Notes under the pieces: model-generated
Databases searched by the model: none
The model's input: only the letters and a program-made list of their open reading frames with translations
Told to the model about the DNA's origin: nothing
Part shown: positions 62,405 through 64,000 of the stretch, one piece after another
Layout of the letters: every line of letters begins with the position of its first letter
How positions within the stretch are numbered: position 1 is the stretch's first letter
Translations under genes and position numbers: made by a program
From: Rhodoferax fermentans
GTDB taxonomy: Bacteria > Pseudomonadota > Gammaproteobacteria > Burkholderiales > Burkholderiaceae_C
Reading direction: 5' to 3'
Assembly: GCF_002017865.1 (NCBI RefSeq)
Contig: NZ_MTJN01000002.1
Location: 2,790,001 to 2,854,000, forward strand
Length of the DNA: 64,000 bases

Positions 62405-63595
62405 TCAGCGGGCGCCGTAACGCTTGAGCCACTCGGTCTCCAGCGCCTCAACCCAGCTGGCATGGGGTTCGGCCAGGGTCGGCACGGACTCTGCCAGTGC
62501 GCCCGGTGCCTTGTTGCGCATGAGCGCTTGCACGCCAGCAGACAATTTGCCCAGGTCCAACACGCTGCCATCTCCCCAGATCCGGGTGTCGGCTTTGTGT
62601 GCCTGGGCTTCGGGCGAGAGCAAGAAGTTGGCAAACACCTGGGCACCGGCTTTGGCGCGCGCGTTGGACGGGATGGCCAGGAAATGCACATTGCCAATGG
62701 TGCCGCGTGTGAAGCCGAAGCTGTAGGCCGTTGGGGGTAACTGGCGGCTGCTGATCAGGTTGGCGGCTTCGTTGGGGTTGAAGGTCAATGACAGCTTGAG
62801 TTCACCATCAGCCAGCATCCGGTGCATGGCCGCCGCACTGGCCGGGAAGCTTTTGCCAGCGCGCCAGGCCAAGCTGTGCAACTCGTCCAGATAGGCCCAC
62901 AACGCGGGGGTGGCGCTGGCAAAGGCCTGAGGTGTCACAGCCTGTTGCAGCAGCGCCGGGTTGGGGGCGAGCTCCAGCAGCAGCTGTTTGACGAAAGTGG
63001 TGCCGTGAAAGTCCGGCGGTTTCGGGTAAGTCACCCGGCCCGGGTTGGCCTTGGCAAAACGCAGCCACTCGGTCGCTGAGCGCGGTGGCGTGGGTGTGAC
63101 TGCCTTGTCGGAGATGAAGGTCAACTGCGCGGTGCCCCAGGGCGTTTCATACCCCTCTGTGGGCACCGAGAAATCACTGCGAACTGGTTTGTTGAGGTCT
63201 ACCAGCCCCCAGTTGGGCAAACTCTCTGCCCAAGGGCCATACAGCAGGCCAGCTTGTTTGAGGCTGCGGAAATTCTCGCCGTTGACCCACATCAGGTCCA
63301 CCGAACCATGGTTGTTGCGACCCGCCGCCACCTCGGTCTGAATCCGCTTCACCACCTCGGCCGCGTCGTTGATCTTGACGTGTTTGACGGTGACGCCATA
63401 ACGGCTCTGCACCTCTTTGGCCGCCCAGTCGATGTAGCTGTTGATGGCCTCACCACCGCCCCAGGCGTTGAAATACACCGTCTGGCCCTTGGCCTGGGCC
63501 TCGGTCTGGGACCAGTCGGCTGCCAACACCGGAGCACACCAACCCAAGCCGAGGGCCAGGGTGCTCAGGGTGGTAGCGAGTTTGGCGAGTGTCAT
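62405..63595 (-). CDS. ynjB: ABC transporter substrate-binding protein (YnjB-like)
   Basis: This 396-residue periplasmic protein has a signal peptide ending near VLA and a solute-binding fold with VYFNAWGGGEAINSYIDWAAKEVQ, VDLMWVNGENFRSLKQAGLLYGP and TYPKPPDFHGTTFVKQLLLE. It matches YnjB in arrangement and leads the operon ynjB-ynjC-ynjD-ynjF. The ligand is unknown. Confidence 0.88.
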   Translation of the reverse strand: MTLAKLATTLSTLALGLGWCAPVLAADWSQTEAQAKGQTVYFNAWGGGEAINSYIDWAAKEVQSRYGVTVKHVKINDAAEVVKRIQTEVAAGRNNHGSVDLMWVNGENFRSLKQAGLLYGPWAESLPNWGLVDLNKPVRSDFSVPTEGYETPWGTAQLTFISDKAVTPTPPRSATEWLRFAKANPGRVTYPKPPDFHGTTFVKQLLLELAPNPALLQQAVTPQAFASATPALWAYLDELHSLAWRAGKSFPASAAAMHRMLADGELKLSLTFNPNEAANLISSRQLPPTAYSFGFTRGTIGNVHFLAIPSNARAKAGAQVFANFLLSPEAQAHKADTRIWGDGSVLDLGKLSAGVQALMRNKAPGALAESVPTLAEPHASWVEALETEWLKRYGAR

Positions 63596-63637
63596 TCTGC
63601 GCGGTCCTTCACAAGGCTAGGGGTTTGTGGGCGAGGT

Positions 63638-64000
63638 TTACAGATTGGGCGCCAGCAGGCGCTGCAGGTCTTTGGCCTCCAGGCCACGGCGCTGTGCCAT
63701 GTCCTGCAACTGGTCGTCACCGATTTTGCCCACGCTGAAATAACTGGCCTGCGGGTGGCCGATGTAGAAGCCGCTGACACTGGCGGCCGGGCTCATGGCC
63801 AGGCTTTCGGTCAGGCTCATGCCAATGTCTTCACATTGCAGCAGCGCAAACATCTCTTTTTTGACGCTGTGGTCGGGGCAGGCCGGGTAACCCGGCGCCG
63901 GGCGGATGCCGCTGTATTTTTCGGCAATCAGCTCCTGCGGGCTCAGGGCCTCAGACGGCGCATAACCCCACAAATCGGTGCGCACCCGGTGGTGCAGGTA
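63638..64000 (-). CDS. metH: MetH, cobalamin-dependent methionine synthase, C-terminal end
   Basis: Only the last 120 residues are present; the frame is open at the right edge. They match the AdoMet-binding activation domain of MetH: DLWGYAPSEALSPQELIAEKYSGIRPAPGYPACPDHS, then a C-terminal SGFYIGHPQASYFSVGKIGDDQL. MetH transfers a methyl group from methyltetrahydrofolate to homocysteine using B12. It is upstream of, and on the same strand as, ynjB. Confidence 0.95.
   Translation of the reverse strand, partial: YLHHRVRTDLWGYAPSEALSPQELIAEKYSGIRPAPGYPACPDHSVKKEMFALLQCEDIGMSLTESLAMSPAASVSGFYIGHPQASYFSVGKIGDDQLQDMAQRRGLEAKDLQRLLAPNL

Overview
The window reads as chromosomal DNA of a diazotrophic betaproteobacterium, most likely a Comamonadaceae member close to Rhodoferax. 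The evidence is high GC, gene content, the style of the proteins, and a 32-base interspersed repeat that I associate with that family. The identification comes from reading the sequence and was not checked against a database. I saw no tRNA, rRNA, CRISPR array or complete insertion sequence.

Region 1 (1-20,150) is a nitrogen-fixation region. It opens with the end of an ABC permease, probably for molybdate, and a two-domain molybdate-binding Mop protein. A minus-strand cluster follows: an unknown 202-aa protein, draT, draG, an ArsC-like nitrogenase-associated protein, an FmdB-type zinc ribbon and cowN (protection from CO). It diverges from nifHDK across a 416-base control region with a NifA enhancer site and two back-to-back sigma-54 promoters. 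Downstream of nifK is an FeSII (Shethna II)-type ferredoxin, a family that protects nitrogenase from oxygen. An unrelated sugar-acid cassette (GntR regulator, mannonate dehydratase, TRAP transporter) then splits the nif genes. After it comes nifE-nifN-nifX, two small nif-associated genes and fdxB, behind their own sigma-54 promoter.

Region 2 (20,150-47,830) is mostly housekeeping. It holds three MFS transporters, the three-gene AmmeMemoRadiSam set, two two-component systems, waaF, a CHCC zinc-finger protein, ilvE, a glycine-zipper envelope protein, an OmpH/Skp-like chaperone, radA, a DegP/DegQ protease, a P-type ATPase, a degenerate HD-GYP protein, alr, lplT, a glutathione peroxidase, aroG and a double PRC-barrel protein. 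The second two-component system lies directly upstream of the protease. Matching direct repeats in front of both suggest one regulon.

Region 3 (47,830-50,540) is an accessory island of lower GC. It carries a lone HEPN-type gene that could be a defence gene, a small membrane protein and about 500 bases of decayed DNA.

Region 4 (50,540-64,000) carries glcE and glcF without glcD, an SMP-30 lactonase, glycerate 2-kinase, the glnK-amtB ammonium operon (sigma-54 promoter and NtrC site), yifB/comM with a LexA-like box, a ynjBCD-like ABC transporter with ynjF, and the 3' end of metH.

The nitrogen genes connect. AmtB and GlnK report ammonium; in other bacteria this pair controls DraT and DraG, which switch the nifH product off and on. 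CowN and the FeSII-type protein guard the enzyme, and the Mop protein handles molybdate. Across the window a rigid 32-base repeat occurs at least ten times. It supplies a ribosome-binding site to one gene and stop codons to two, and lies in frame inside two others.
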